DNA of 64,000 nucleotides from Photobacterium ganghwense (GTDB taxonomy: Bacteria > Pseudomonadota > Gammaproteobacteria > Enterobacterales > Vibrionaceae), in assembly GCF_003025595.1 (NCBI RefSeq), contig NZ_PYMI01000004.1:620001-684000 (forward strand), written 5' to 3'. Positions within the stretch are counted from its first letter, which is position 1. Each line of letters opens with the position of its first letter. Position numbers and translations under genes: made by a program. Shown in pieces: positions 45,915 through 55,537 of this stretch. Under the pieces are notes generated by a model. The model ran no database searches, was not told the DNA's origin, and saw only the letters and a program-made list of their open reading frames with translations.

Positions 45915-46116
45915 AGTAAACTTTCATCTACTCGCCGACAACAAATCTTGGTCCGCTGAATTAAATCAGCTCAATAGTGATATACTTCAAAGACATATCC
46001 ACCCATTCATTGCTATCAGCGCTTATCTTCTCAACTTTGAATACTGCGAACAAACGCAATCCGGTTCGATTCTGTCTGAGAAAGGCTTAAAAGTAGGAAT
46101 TTTTACCGTTTCCTAA
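45910..46116 (+). CDS. 68-codon frame with no standard start, possibly ATT-initiated
   Basis: The frame begins at ATT (45910) inside CATTAA, where the last two bases of ATT's neighbourhood form the TAA stop of the upstream small ORF. CAGGAAATAAATC gives an SD at normal distance. It runs VNFHLLADNKSWSAELNQLN, then QRHIHPFIAISAYLLNFEYC, to TAA at 46114. The composition looks like a real amphipathic protein, yet no ATG, GTG or TTG lies in the first half. Options are an ATT start, a +1 frameshift joining it to the upstream 28-codon frame, a sequencing error, or chance. Confidence 0.4.
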   Translation: MKVNFHLLADNKSWSAELNQLNSDILQRHIHPFIAISAYLLNFEYCEQTQSGSILSEKGLKVGIFTVS

Positions 46117-46154
46117 TCACACTCAATCACCCCTGTTAATGTTGGAAAATCCAA

Positions 46155-46286
46155 ATGGCTAAAAAAACCAAAGCAAATGATAAACCAGAAAAAGCGCCCG
46201 ACAATTCACAATCACAACGTCAAACACGCAGGCGTATTGAAGATATCCTGGAGCAACGTAAATTTGATAAACAATTTGAATTTTAA
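46155..46286 (+). CDS. Small PA3496-family-like protein
   Basis: A 43-residue frame after TTGGAAAATCCAA: it starts MAKKTKANDKPEKA and ends with the helix QRQTRRRIEDILEQRKFDKQ. This lysine-rich start plus RRRIED-x-LE-x-R core is the pattern of PA3496-type small proteins, described as putative envelope integrity proteins. It lies in the cold shock cluster on the same strand. The match is by motif memory, so moderately sure. Confidence 0.6.
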   Translation: MAKKTKANDKPEKAPDNSQSQRQTRRRIEDILEQRKFDKQFEF

Positions 46287-46533
46287 AATTCAAATCTGTT
46301 AAATATCATCAGTTTTTTATTCAACAGACTGAAACCACCAAGAAAGTAAAACTTATTACGTTTCAATATATTAATAAAATATCACTGGTTTTATTTTCAA
46401 TAATATGTCGCTTTTAAAAGTCCCTTATCTATCTGGTATCAATATTTTAAATTCAATTTGAAGACAGCAAGCATACGGCTTCTCTCTTTTAAGGTGTTTT
46501 TTGAAATCGGACTGACTAATGATAAATAGTCAT

Positions 46534-46591
46534 AAAAAAAAACAGGGTTTTACTTTTGACGATGACAAGCACCGTCAAAAGTAAAACCCTG
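46534..46591 (-). terminator. Strong terminator of the triple-RidA gene
   Basis: A 19-bp perfect stem (CAGGGTTTTACTTTTGACG and its complement) with an 11-base loop, followed on the minus strand by a run of nine T. Unusually long for an intrinsic terminator. Confidence 0.9.
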
Positions 46592-46657
46592 CCCAATTAT
46601 TGAGGCTCAGTTCAGAGGTCAGCTACTGAGATTCTCTCAGCAGCGATCAAGTCCCCG

Positions 46658-47923
46658 TTATGCCTGAGGTGGGGTACCTTCACCGTTAGAAACCACGGCA
46701 TCAATTTGTACCAACGCATCCATCGCAATTTCAGCGACACCAACAGTTGTTCTTGCTGGCAGTTCGCCCTCAAAGAACGTCGCGTAGATTTCATTTACCG
46801 CCTCAAGATCAGCGATATTCTTCAGCTGAATGTTAACTTTAACAATATCGTCCATAACGTGGTCAATACTTTCCACGATGGCTTTGATGTTGTTCAGGCA
46901 CTGTTCTGCCTGCTCTTTAGCACCACCAGCAACAAATTCACCCGTTTTAGGATCAAGCGGTAATTGAGCAGCAATATGGTTGTAATGAGAGAACGCAACC
47001 GTCTGAGTATATAGTGCGCTTAGTGGCGCATTTTCAGTATTGTTTGCTTTGATAACGATACCATGTCGGTCTTCCACCTCTTGTGGTGGTGTGCCATCAC
47101 CATGTGACACAACAACATCAATCTGGACCAGAGCATCCATTGGCAGTGCGGCAGCCGAGACGATGGTACGGGCAGGAACATAAGCCACTGTTCTCGCGAT
47201 CGCCGAATCTGGGAAGAACGTTGTGTACACTTCGTTAACGGCATCGATATCAGCAAGGTTTTTCAGGAAAATAGTTGCTTTCACAATGTCGTCAAAAGGA
47301 ACATCGATACTTTCTAAAATAGCCTTGATATTTCTCAGGCATTGAGCGGCTTGTTCTTTCACACCACCAGCAACAATCTCACCGGTTTTCGGATCGACAG
47401 GCAACTGAGCTGAGATATTGTTGTAATGAGAGAAAGCAACGGTATGTGTTGAAACTGCACTTTTGGGTGCATTGTCTGAGTTTCTAGCAAGTTTGATAAG
47501 GTCACATGGCTCTTGCGGAGCAGTCCCTTCACCGTTAGAAATAAGTGCATCCATTTGCACTAATGCATCGCCCATTGGCAAAGCGGCAACAGCGACAGTG
47601 GTACGGGTTGGAAAATAATTCTGGAAGAAGGTGGCGTACACTTCATCGACTGCATCAATATCTGAGATATTTTTCAGGAAGACATTGATCTTAACAACAT
47701 CGTCCATCACATGATCGATGCTTTCCACGATAGCTTTAATATTTTCCAGGCACTGCTTCGCCTGCTCTTTTACGCTGCCGACAACGATGTTACCCGTTTT
47801 TGGATCAACCGGTAGCTGCGCAGAAATATTATTATAATGAGAAAAAGCAACTGTTTGTGTAAATACAGCGCTTTTTGGCGCATTGTCAGTATTTCTTGAT
47901 AGTTTAATGATACCGCCAGTCAT
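46658..47923 (-). CDS. Triple RidA-domain fusion protein
   Basis: A 421-residue protein made of three RidA (YjgF/YER057c) domains, about residues 1-135, 140-283 and 290-421. Each has VAFSHYNNISAQLP-like and EQAxQCLxNIKAI blocks and ends in NGEG or HGDG-TPPQ. The catalytic Arg that holds the substrate carboxylate is present in each (PTRTTV, PARTIV, PARTTV), so all three could be active. Ordinary RidA is one domain of about 128 residues that forms a homotrimer with active sites between subunits and hydrolyses reactive enamines/imines. Domain 2 has a short insertion before its Arg. Single gene. Confidence 0.9.
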   Translation of the reverse strand: MTGGIIKLSRNTDNAPKSAVFTQTVAFSHYNNISAQLPVDPKTGNIVVGSVKEQAKQCLENIKAIVESIDHVMDDVVKINVFLKNISDIDAVDEVYATFFQNYFPTRTTVAVAALPMGDALVQMDALISNGEGTAPQEPCDLIKLARNSDNAPKSAVSTHTVAFSHYNNISAQLPVDPKTGEIVAGGVKEQAAQCLRNIKAILESIDVPFDDIVKATIFLKNLADIDAVNEVYTTFFPDSAIARTVAYVPARTIVSAAALPMDALVQIDVVVSHGDGTPPQEVEDRHGIVIKANNTENAPLSALYTQTVAFSHYNHIAAQLPLDPKTGEFVAGGAKEQAEQCLNNIKAIVESIDHVMDDIVKVNIQLKNIADLEAVNEIYATFFEGELPARTTVGVAEIAMDALVQIDAVVSNGEGTPPQA

Positions 47924-48034
47924 ATCGAAATTTATCCTTATTATTGGTTCAGAGATTCGTATCTATCTTTATTAGATTTATCTGATTAAATGTTTAAAGC
48001 GAGGCAATAGTAAGTGAATTAATTTCAGGCAAAT

Positions 48035-48048
48035 GTGATAGACATCAA
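48035..48048 (-). promoter_or_regulatory. FNR/CRP-type site before the triple-RidA gene
   Basis: GTGAT-AGAC-ATCAA differs from the FNR consensus TTGAT-N4-ATCAA at one base. It lies about 110 bases upstream of the start. Could indicate anaerobic control; not decisive. Confidence 0.45.
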
Positions 48049-48658
48049 AGTATTTTCTCGCGACAATGCTCACTTAATCAGGATAAATAATCACTTTACG
48101 ACTAATTATCCGCAAAAACTGAAATAATCTGGCTATAAAAAACATTTTTTTTCGAATGATTCGTCAAAGGTGAATATTATCTCAGTAAGCCAATTACGCT
48201 ATCAGCCCAATTTTGCCAAATTCTGATAATTTGTTCACACTACGACACTGAAAATTTATTGATCCCCTTTATCAATGTGTCTTTTCCTTCGTTTAAACTG
48301 CATAAAATCCCCGAACATTTTCCCTGATTTTTTAAAACAAAGAATGCAGTGATTTATAAATGAAATTATATGCTTATACCTTTAACCATACGTTATCTTT
48401 TAACACCAACCTTATAACTTTTCCGTTACACTATAGATGACTGTATTGCAGACTGTCCCCACGATTCCCAAAATATTAGCCATGACATATTCCGGTATGA
48501 ATAACATTTAAAATCTGAAGAGATAGGAATGTTTACGATAATAAAAATAAATAGATTGGTTATTCTCAATAGAGAGATCGTCTAGGAATAACTGATAGCG
48601 GCAAGAATGAGCACGACATTACGGTTGAACATCGTGATGACTTTAAAACGGCAGATGC
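48049..48658. other. Gene-free AT-rich spacer
   Basis: About 600 bases between the triple-RidA promoter and the tRNA terminator with no credible frame on either strand. Confidence 0.5.
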
Positions 48659-48688
48659 AAAAAAGCCGCTGTAAACAGCGGCTTTTTT
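48659..48688 (-). terminator. Terminator of tRNA-Ser
   Basis: GCCGCTG-TAAA-CAGCGGC with A-run and T-run on the two sides; on the minus strand it follows the tRNA by about 7 bases. Confidence 0.9.
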
Positions 48689-48694
48689 AGAATG

Positions 48695-48785
48695 TGGCGG
48701 AGAGATAGGGATTTGAACCCTAGATACGCTATTAACGTATGCCGGTTTTCAAGACCGGTGCTTTCAACCACTCAGCCATCTCTCC
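48695..48785 (-). tRNA. tRNA-Ser(UGA)
   Basis: Read on the minus strand it starts GGAGAGATGGCTGAGTGG and closes with the matching acceptor ATCTCTCC and an encoded GCCA. The anticodon loop CTTGAAA gives UGA. A long variable arm (GCATACG...CGTATC) and the T-loop GGTTCAAATCC are present, as required for tRNA-Ser. It is 88 bases plus CCA. Confidence 0.97.
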
Positions 48786-49093
48786 GTAAGTGCGGCGTAT
48801 ACTAATCTCTCCTGGAATAGCTGTAAAGCCTTTATCTTTCCCATGCCGTCCAAGCGCCTGATTTTACATCAATCAGCCTCTTCCCTCATCACATTACATA
48901 CGCATAGAACAGTCTATTTTTCAATGCGTTAAGATAATCTATGCGACGCTTTTTCATCACAATTTACTGCTGCTAACGAATTCTGTTTATTTCGGAATCA
49001 ATCTCTTAGTTTCATATTCACCAGAGTGCATTTTAACTTTCTACTGGTATAACACCCCGCTTCAAATTATTTAAAAATCATAACGTTATAAAC

Positions 49094-51538
49094 ATGAAAA
49101 AGAATTTATTCAGACATTCAACATTGGCTGTGTTGATCGCTTCAGGATTATTGGCCCAGCCGGTTCTCGCCGCACCGACCTGCCAGATAAACAAAATCAA
49201 TACGGCCGAACAACCGTTTGCAGTTATTGAGCGGGCAGACAACGAATGTCGTAACGACTGGTTTTCAGCCCCGCCAGATACTCTGAACAGCTTGTTCAGT
49301 GAAGCCACCATTCAGCAAGCGCAACAGCAACTTCATCGCCATGTCCAAGGCTACCGAGGCGAAGATGTTCAGGCACTGGCGATCGAAAACCTGGGGGAGT
49401 TCATTCGTGCCGCCTACTATGTGCGTTACCAGCATCAGCGCCAATATGGCGACTATTCTGAGGCTCTGGACCTGTCTCTGGCTCATACCATCAATACGTT
49501 TCTGCTTTCCCCGTACGCCGCTCTGACCGGTGAGCAACAAATCGGCGCGCTGAAAAGCATGACAACCATGGTGGATAATATCCGTCAGTTACCATTAACC
49601 ATGGCCAATCAGTTACCTTTACTCGACCACTTTACCCGTCAAACTGCAGATAATCTGCAGTTTGTCGAGGCTCTGAACAACCTGTTCCGGGCAATGAGCG
49701 GGCACATTAGCATCACCACGTTTTACGATGATCTGGCCGCGCACCCGGAATACCTGGCTCAGTTGCATCAGTTTATCCTGACCAATGATTGGGCGCTGGA
49801 GACTCGTGCTGATTTTATTGTGACCAATGCCGCCCGTGAAATGGGACGCTTGCTGGTTACACCTCATGCTGATACCCGTCAGCAAGTCCTGACTATTCTG
49901 GAAGACTTACTACGCCGCTACCCACTGGGTGGAAAGAGCGACAAAATGTGGGTCGGCATCGCGGAAATGATTAACTACTTTGCCCCGGAAAAAGCCGCCG
50001 AGCTGGGTCTGACTAATGCTAAGCGCGATCTGGAAGCAAGCATGATGCCGCTGCGTTTTGCCTGCGACGGCCCGGCGATCGTTCGCGCTCAGGCGATGAC
50101 GGAAGCGCAGGCAGCAGAGGTTTGCCATATCCTGGCAGATAAAGAAGCGGATTTTCATCAGGTGGCAGCGACAGGCAATCAGCCGGTGGCCGATGATTTG
50201 AACAACACGGTAGAGGTCGTGGTATTCGACAGCAATGCGGATTACGTCAGCTACTCCAATTTCCTGTTCGGTAACACCACCAACAATGGTGGTCAGTATC
50301 TGGAAGGTAACCCGGCAGAGGCCGACAATCAGGCCCGCTTTATTGCCTACCGCAACGAATACGCTGACGGTTACAGCATCCTTAACCTGGAGCATGAATA
50401 TGTGCATTATCTGGATGGACGCTTTAACTTACACGGCGATTTCGGTGATGTCCTGCGCCACGGCCATACAGTCTGGTGGCTGGAAGGTTTTGCGGAGTAC
50501 ATGCACTACAAGCAAGGTTACAGCGATGCCATTGCTCTGGGCCGGTCCCTGAAATACAGCCTGACAGAAGTACTGGCTACCACTTACGATCATGATGTCA
50601 ATCGTATCTATCGCTGGGGTTATCTGGCTGTCCGCTTTTTTATGGAAAACCACCCGGGTGAAGTTAACTCGCTCTTGGCTCTTTCCCGTCAGGGACAGTT
50701 CCGCCAATGGGCAGACACCGCAAAAGCGCTGGGTAAGCAATATAATGAAGAGTTCCGTCAATGGCTGCTCACGGTTGAAGATACAGGCTCGAACCCGGAT
50801 CACCCCGGAGAACCAGAGCAGCCAGGTGGCAAGGACGTGTTAGCACTAGCGTTCAATACGCCAATCACCCTGGCAGGCGAACGATACAGCGAGCACCTGT
50901 TCTTTATTGACGTTCCACAGCACACCACCAGTATGAAACTGGCCATCTCCGGTGATGGCGATGCCGACCTGTTCGTCAGCTACAACCGTGTAGCCCACTA
51001 TTATGATTACGATGAAACCGCCTTTGTTGATGGCAGTAATGAACTGCTATCTCTGACGGCAGAGGAAAATGGCTTTATCAAACCGGGTCGCTACTACGTG
51101 AGCGTCACTGGAAGGGAAGCATTCCATGCCGTTACCCTGACTGCGTCCGCAGAGATCAATGATCCGGCCGATCAAGGTAACCAGCAACTACCGCAGGGTG
51201 AAGACGATCTGACCCCAGTGGTATTGCAAGCCGATCAGCCGCAAACATTCAAGGTTCACACCCAGCGTTACCTGGCCGTTCCTGTTTCAGAGGCAGGCCA
51301 AACCGTCCGCGTCTGGGTGACACCAGTCAATGCCACCGAATCGTCTTCACTAAGTGATGTTAATCTATACGCCGCTCAGGCTCACTGGCCGACCACCGAG
51401 ACCCATGATCGGGCATCGGCTTACTCCGGCAGTCAGGAGTATCTTGAGCTGACCGCAGACAAGGCTGGGTATATCCATCTGCTGATGACAAATCAGGGCC
51501 ACACTGCCGAAGTCGAAGTATACGTCGCAGTGGAGTAA
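49094..51538 (+). CDS. Collagenase, M9A (Vibrio class) metalloprotease
   Basis: A secreted zinc protease that cuts native collagen. The 814-residue length equals the classic Vibrio alginolyticus enzyme. Signal peptide 1-26 ending VLAAP; an M9 N-terminal activator domain (about 70-280); the catalytic domain with HEYVH near residue 434 and the third ligand Glu in WWLEGFAEYMHYK about 28 residues later. A short Pro/Glu-rich linker (NPDHPGEPEQPGG) leads to a pre-peptidase C-terminal (PPC) domain (about 590-685) and a second beta-rich C-terminal domain. No PKD domain. It is monocistronic. It would make peptides available outside the cell. Confidence 0.94.
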   Translation: MKKNLFRHSTLAVLIASGLLAQPVLAAPTCQINKINTAEQPFAVIERADNECRNDWFSAPPDTLNSLFSEATIQQAQQQLHRHVQGYRGEDVQALAIENLGEFIRAAYYVRYQHQRQYGDYSEALDLSLAHTINTFLLSPYAALTGEQQIGALKSMTTMVDNIRQLPLTMANQLPLLDHFTRQTADNLQFVEALNNLFRAMSGHISITTFYDDLAAHPEYLAQLHQFILTNDWALETRADFIVTNAAREMGRLLVTPHADTRQQVLTILEDLLRRYPLGGKSDKMWVGIAEMINYFAPEKAAELGLTNAKRDLEASMMPLRFACDGPAIVRAQAMTEAQAAEVCHILADKEADFHQVAATGNQPVADDLNNTVEVVVFDSNADYVSYSNFLFGNTTNNGGQYLEGNPAEADNQARFIAYRNEYADGYSILNLEHEYVHYLDGRFNLHGDFGDVLRHGHTVWWLEGFAEYMHYKQGYSDAIALGRSLKYSLTEVLATTYDHDVNRIYRWGYLAVRFFMENHPGEVNSLLALSRQGQFRQWADTAKALGKQYNEEFRQWLLTVEDTGSNPDHPGEPEQPGGKDVLALAFNTPITLAGERYSEHLFFIDVPQHTTSMKLAISGDGDADLFVSYNRVAHYYDYDETAFVDGSNELLSLTAEENGFIKPGRYYVSVTGREAFHAVTLTASAEINDPADQGNQQLPQGEDDLTPVVLQADQPQTFKVHTQRYLAVPVSEAGQTVRVWVTPVNATESSSLSDVNLYAAQAHWPTTETHDRASAYSGSQEYLELTADKAGYIHLLMTNQGHTAEVEVYVAVE

Positions 51539-51981
51539 GTCTGTTGTTCACCTGGACTTGGCGCACAACCACAGTATTGAGCCAGATGCCTTCCTGCTCA
51601 CAGGCATTGTTCACCCTCGCTGAAGGTAATTCGCGTCAAGCCACAAAAACAAAGGGCTGCCAGTCAGCCCTTTTATCCTCATCAGTGAGCAGGCAAAGCT
51701 CAAGAGCCAGTCATAACACTGCCGCGTAATCTGATGGAAAAAACAGCATCAAATGATGAAGAAACAACCAAAATCAAACTACGCATTCCGGCGTATTTTT
51801 CATTTCAGATATCCAGCACAAAAAAATCGAATTTTGGGCTGTCAGTCATTCCTTCAAAACCGCCTGGTTTCGTTGAAAATAGCCGCATTCCGCGATGATT
51901 ATTTCTAGCCAATTCGCCTTTCTTACTGGTAAAATCCGCCATCCAACAGAAATCCCAATATTCTAGAAGAGAGTGATTCCT
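51539..51981. other. Spacer between collagenase and yeeN-like gene
   Basis: Holds the collagenase terminator and the promoter of the next gene; no open frame looks coding. Confidence 0.6.
51651..51675 (+). terminator. Terminator after collagenase
   Basis: AAAGGGCTG-CCAGT-CAGCCCTTTT. Confidence 0.82.
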
Positions 51982-52704
51982 ATGGGACGCAGTTTCGAAG
52001 TCCGTAAAGCCTCGATGGCGAAAACACAGGGCGCAAAAATCAAAGTTTATTCAAAGTACGGTAAAGAAATTTACGTCCTTGCGAAAAACGGCGGTATTGA
52101 CCCAGACAGCAACCTTTCTCTACGTCGTCTGATCGAAAAAGCGAAAAAAGATCAGGTACCTGGTCACGTTATCGATAAAGCTATAGACAAAGCTAAAGGT
52201 GGCGGCGGTGAAGACTTCGCAACTGCTCGTTATGAAGGCTTTGGCCCAGGTAACTGCATGGTTATCGTTGACTGTCTGACAGACAACAACAACCGTACTT
52301 ACATGGACGTTCGTCAGGCATTCGTGAAAAACAACGCGAAGATCGGTGCCCCAGGCGCTGTAGGCCACATGTTTGAACACCAGTGCGTATTCCAGTTTAA
52401 AGGCGACGACGAAGAAGTTGTGCTGGAAAACCTGATGATGGAAGACATTGACGTGTCTGACATTGAGTGTGAAGACGGTGTGATCACTGTTTTTGCTCCT
52501 CACACTGAATTCTTCAAAGTGAAGAATGCACTGGCAGCAAGCATGCCGGATATTACGCTGGATGTGGAAGAAATCTCTTTTGTTCCTCAGACCATGACAC
52601 CACTGTCTGGTGATGATGTTGCAGCGTTTGAAAAATTCCTGGATGCGCTGAACGATTGTGACGACGTACAAAACGTTTACCACAACGCCGAAATCGAAGA
52701 ATAA
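51982..52704 (+). CDS. YebC/TACO1-family protein, YeeN-like paralog
   Basis: A 240-residue three-domain YebC/PmpR family protein. Family blocks: [28 protein letters not shown], then [30 protein letters not shown] and the last domain ending [14 protein letters not shown]. Shared phrases with E. coli YeeN ([30 protein letters not shown]) place it with that paralog rather than YebC. Recent work ties YebC/TACO1 to helping ribosomes through difficult sequences; older work to transcription. ATG at 51982 after GAGAGTGATTCCT is preferred over an upstream in-frame start. Confidence 0.92.
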   Translation: MGRSFEVRKASMAKTQGAKIKVYSKYGKEIYVLAKNGGIDPDSNLSLRRLIEKAKKDQVPGHVIDKAIDKAKGGGGEDFATARYEGFGPGNCMVIVDCLTDNNNRTYMDVRQAFVKNNAKIGAPGAVGHMFEHQCVFQFKGDDEEVVLENLMMEDIDVSDIECEDGVITVFAPHTEFFKVKNALAASMPDITLDVEEISFVPQTMTPLSGDDVAAFEKFLDALNDCDDVQNVYHNAEIEE

Positions 52705-52732
52705 TCAGTTGTTACACTGACCATATTCGCTG

Positions 52733-52757
52733 AGATCCCCCGCAAGGGGGATTTTTT
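52733..52757 (+). terminator. Terminator of the yeeN-like gene
   Basis: GATCCCCC-GCAA-GGGGGAT followed by six T. Confidence 0.93.
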
Positions 52758-52995
52758 ATGCCTGTTTTCCGGCACCTCACTTTGCCTCTGATTTAATCCC
52801 CCCTCGCTTCCTCGGAGTTCTAACAGATTGAAATTTACATATATTTGGCTTCTCTATGACCTGAATCTGACTTAAATGGGGATAATTTTAATTTGTGTCT
52901 TCCACGATAGGTGCTATGCCTAGAGGAAGCTACAAAAAGAAAAAGCAATAATGAAAGAGCCAACAACAAAAAGCAGCCAAGCCGGAGGAAACACC

Positions 52996-53328
52996 ATGCA
53001 GCCTACCAACCGTAAAACCCTCGCTACGCTATTGGTACTGATCTTAAGTGCAGGTATTGTCGCTTGCGGCGAACAAAAAAGCGCCGAAGAAATGGGTAAA
53101 AAAGTCGACGAAACCATGACTGACGCGGGGAATGCTATCGAAGATACCGCTGAAGATGTCAGCAATAAAGTCGATGAAACCATGACTGACGCGGGGAATG
53201 CCATCGAAGATGCGGCTGAAGATGTCGGCGACAAAGTCGATGAAGCAGTGACCGATACCGGCAACGCCATCGAAGATAAATGTGAAGAGATGAAAGAGAG
53301 CATGAACGCAGAAGACCCAGACTGCTAA
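52996..53328 (+). CDS. Lipoprotein with three tandem 22-residue repeats
   Basis: A 110-residue secreted lipoprotein: signal with lipobox GIVAC (Cys near residue 21), then three copies of a unit like KVDETMTDAGNAIEDTAEDV, two nearly identical also at DNA level (66-bp period) and a diverged third, ending in a short Cys-containing tail CEEMKE...DPDC. Each unit is itself two 11-residue halves, predicted helical and acidic, the period seen in LEA and apolipoprotein-like helices. Function unknown; an envelope stress or surface-association role is possible. ATG at 52996 follows GCCGGAGGAAACACC. Confidence 0.78.
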   Translation: MQPTNRKTLATLLVLILSAGIVACGEQKSAEEMGKKVDETMTDAGNAIEDTAEDVSNKVDETMTDAGNAIEDAAEDVGDKVDEAVTDTGNAIEDKCEEMKESMNAEDPDC

Positions 53329-53354
53329 CCCGTTCATCTGTTCTGATTCATGTC

Positions 53355-53388
53355 AGGCTCCCTGGCCACCTGCGCCAGGGAGCCTTTC
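53355..53388 (+). terminator. Terminator of the lipoprotein gene
   Basis: AGGCTCCCTGG pairs with CCAGGGAGCCT, followed by a short T-run. Confidence 0.88.
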
Positions 53389-53571
53389 TGTTATCTGCCT
53401 TTTCGGGTTCACAGTACAGTTGCTAACAGTACAGTGGTTAACACTATGGATAGCCCCCTGATGAACCCAAGGGTGAAAGAGTGAAACGGTAAACCAAGCG
53501 GCCGGCTTTTCGTAACATCTGTTGTCTTCGCTCGCTGCGACCCTTGCATGGTATTGCCAGAGGAGTTTCAG

Positions 53572-55218
53572 ATGCCTATTGCGATGTACTACATGACAGG
53601 CTGTATCGTTGCATTATTTCTGGCGATGGTCTGTCCCTGGTGGTGGATAAGCCTGATTCTGATATGGGTGGCGCTGTCGCTGGGACTGGTGGCAATCGCC
53701 TATATCAAAAACAATGGCATGATATTCCACAAACGCAGCGATGGCCGGATCCCCTGGCCAGTCAGGGTACTTTTCTGGCCTTTTATGCTTGGGGTGTATC
53801 TGTATAATCGCTTGATACGTACCCGCTCTTCCTCCCCAACCCTACAAGAAATCGAACCTGGTCTGTACGTGGCCGCCAGACTGACTCCTATCGATATGGC
53901 CGCGTTACGCGAAGCCAATATTGGTGCCGTACTGGACGTCACGGCAGAGTTTGAAAGTCTCAACTGGTCAGCGATGGATGAAGGTATCAAATATCTTAAC
54001 GTCCCTGTACTTGATCATGCCTACCCTGATTTTGCCTCTCTGCTGCAAGCCATCCGCTGGATAGATTCACAACGCCGACAGCAACGACGTGTTGTCGTCC
54101 ACTGCGCTCTGGGGCGTGGCCGGTCAGTGATGGTCATAGCCGCTTATCTTCTTGCCCGTACCCCCGGCAGCAGCCTGGACGACATCATAAACCATATTCA
54201 GTCAGTCCGACGGTATGCCCGCCTGAACCGAAATCAGCGCCACGCGCTGGAAGCAGCAGCCAACCAGAAAGAATTCGGTCTGAGCAAACCAAGTGCCTGG
54301 CTGATCGCCAACCCGGTTTCCGGTGGGGGCAAATGGCCGCAATACCGGGGTGAGATTCTTGCCACTCTGGCCCCACACTTTGTACTGACCGTCCGTGAAA
54401 CCACGGAGACCCTGAGCGCTACTGAGCTGGCAAAAGACGCGCTCAATGCCAACCCTGACATTGTTATTGCCGGCGGTGGCGACGGAACCGTGAACGAAGT
54501 GGCCACCGTGTTAGTTGGCAATCAGGTACGATTTGGGATTTTACCGCTGGGCACAGCCAATGCCCTGTGTCATGCACTGTGGGGTATACGGGCTAAACTG
54601 ACCCCGGTCTCCCTCGCCTGCGATGCCATTGTTCGCGGCGAGGCCCATCATGTGGATGTCGCCACCTGTAATGATCGCATTGCGCTGTTGATTGTCGCCG
54701 TCGGCTTTGAGCAGCAGATGATCGAATTTGCCAACCGCGATGCCAAAAATGAGCAAGGACAGGTTGCTTATCTCAAAGGGTTCGTGAATGCGGTAACTCA
54801 AGGAACGCCTTTGACCCTGACGGTGCGTTTTGATGACGAAGATGAACAAGTACTGGAAACCAGCAGCATGGTGATCGCCAATGCCGCCCCTTTCAGTACG
54901 GTGCTGGCTCAGGGTTCCGGAGCACCGGATATCAACGATGGAAAGCTTGACGTCACCTGGATTCCCACCTCTGATAACCTGAGCACCCATGTCCTGTCGA
55001 TCACCGAGTTAGTGCTTGCCGGTCTTACCTCAGAAAAGCTTGGTGGGCTGACCCAACACCGCCAGGTCACTTCCCTGACGATTCATCATCCCGAAGGGCT
55101 GAACTACGTTATTGACGGCGAACTGTTTCAGGATGACGTCCTGCAGATTGCGGTACGTCCTGACGCCCTGCAAATTCTGTCACCCAAACCAGAACCTGGT
55201 GACGAGCTGCATCTGTAA
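53572..55218 (+). CDS. Dual-specificity phosphatase fused to a diacylglycerol-kinase-like lipid kinase
   Basis: A 548-residue protein in three parts. N-terminus: two to three hydrophobic segments (residues about 1-85). Middle: a Cys-based phosphatase with P-loop HCALGRGRS at about residue 177 and a general-acid Asp in VPVLDHAYPD. C-terminal half: a DAGK/YegS-type lipid kinase with ANPVSGGGK, the ATP loop IAGGGDGTVNEVA and PLGTANALCHAL. The natural reading is a membrane-bound enzyme acting on lipids or isoprenoid phosphates at the inner leaflet. Start at 53572 after GAGGAGTTTCAG. Confidence 0.88.
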   Translation: MPIAMYYMTGCIVALFLAMVCPWWWISLILIWVALSLGLVAIAYIKNNGMIFHKRSDGRIPWPVRVLFWPFMLGVYLYNRLIRTRSSSPTLQEIEPGLYVAARLTPIDMAALREANIGAVLDVTAEFESLNWSAMDEGIKYLNVPVLDHAYPDFASLLQAIRWIDSQRRQQRRVVVHCALGRGRSVMVIAAYLLARTPGSSLDDIINHIQSVRRYARLNRNQRHALEAAANQKEFGLSKPSAWLIANPVSGGGKWPQYRGEILATLAPHFVLTVRETTETLSATELAKDALNANPDIVIAGGGDGTVNEVATVLVGNQVRFGILPLGTANALCHALWGIRAKLTPVSLACDAIVRGEAHHVDVATCNDRIALLIVAVGFEQQMIEFANRDAKNEQGQVAYLKGFVNAVTQGTPLTLTVRFDDEDEQVLETSSMVIANAAPFSTVLAQGSGAPDINDGKLDVTWIPTSDNLSTHVLSITELVLAGLTSEKLGGLTQHRQVTSLTIHHPEGLNYVIDGELFQDDVLQIAVRPDALQILSPKPEPGDELHL

Positions 55219-55537
55219 GAAAAAACAAAAGGTCAGAAAATAAGAGGTGGATCGCACAAAAAGCAATCAACACCGTGAATACCCACGGAATATTATGCGC
55301 TTTCAGGCCAAATACGACACCGGGCAATAGCAGGAAAATTTTGATCTCAAGCGGAGAAATATTCGAGGGCGGGAACCATCAACACTACTCCTGTTCTCTC
55401 TAAACGAAAAGCAAGTTTTCATTGTTTTTGCACATTTTTGGGATGTATCACAAAGTCGATTTTATCGGCTTAACGCTGTGAAAAACCTTTGATAAAGATA
55501 ACTCGATCCTGACGCAACGTTTCTTTAGGAGGTTATT
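55219..55537. other. Spacer before the small conserved gene
   Basis: Contains a hydrophobic frame on the minus strand (KIFLLLPGVVFGLKAHNIPW...) without a normal start or ribosome site, possibly a remnant of a small membrane protein. The right part is the promoter of the gene at 55538. Confidence 0.4.

Noticed and set aside
55109..55327. Hydrophobic minus-strand frame after the lipid kinase gene
   Set aside because: It looks membrane-like but starts at a weak TTG, overlaps the kinase gene end and has no ribosome site; kept only as a possible remnant.
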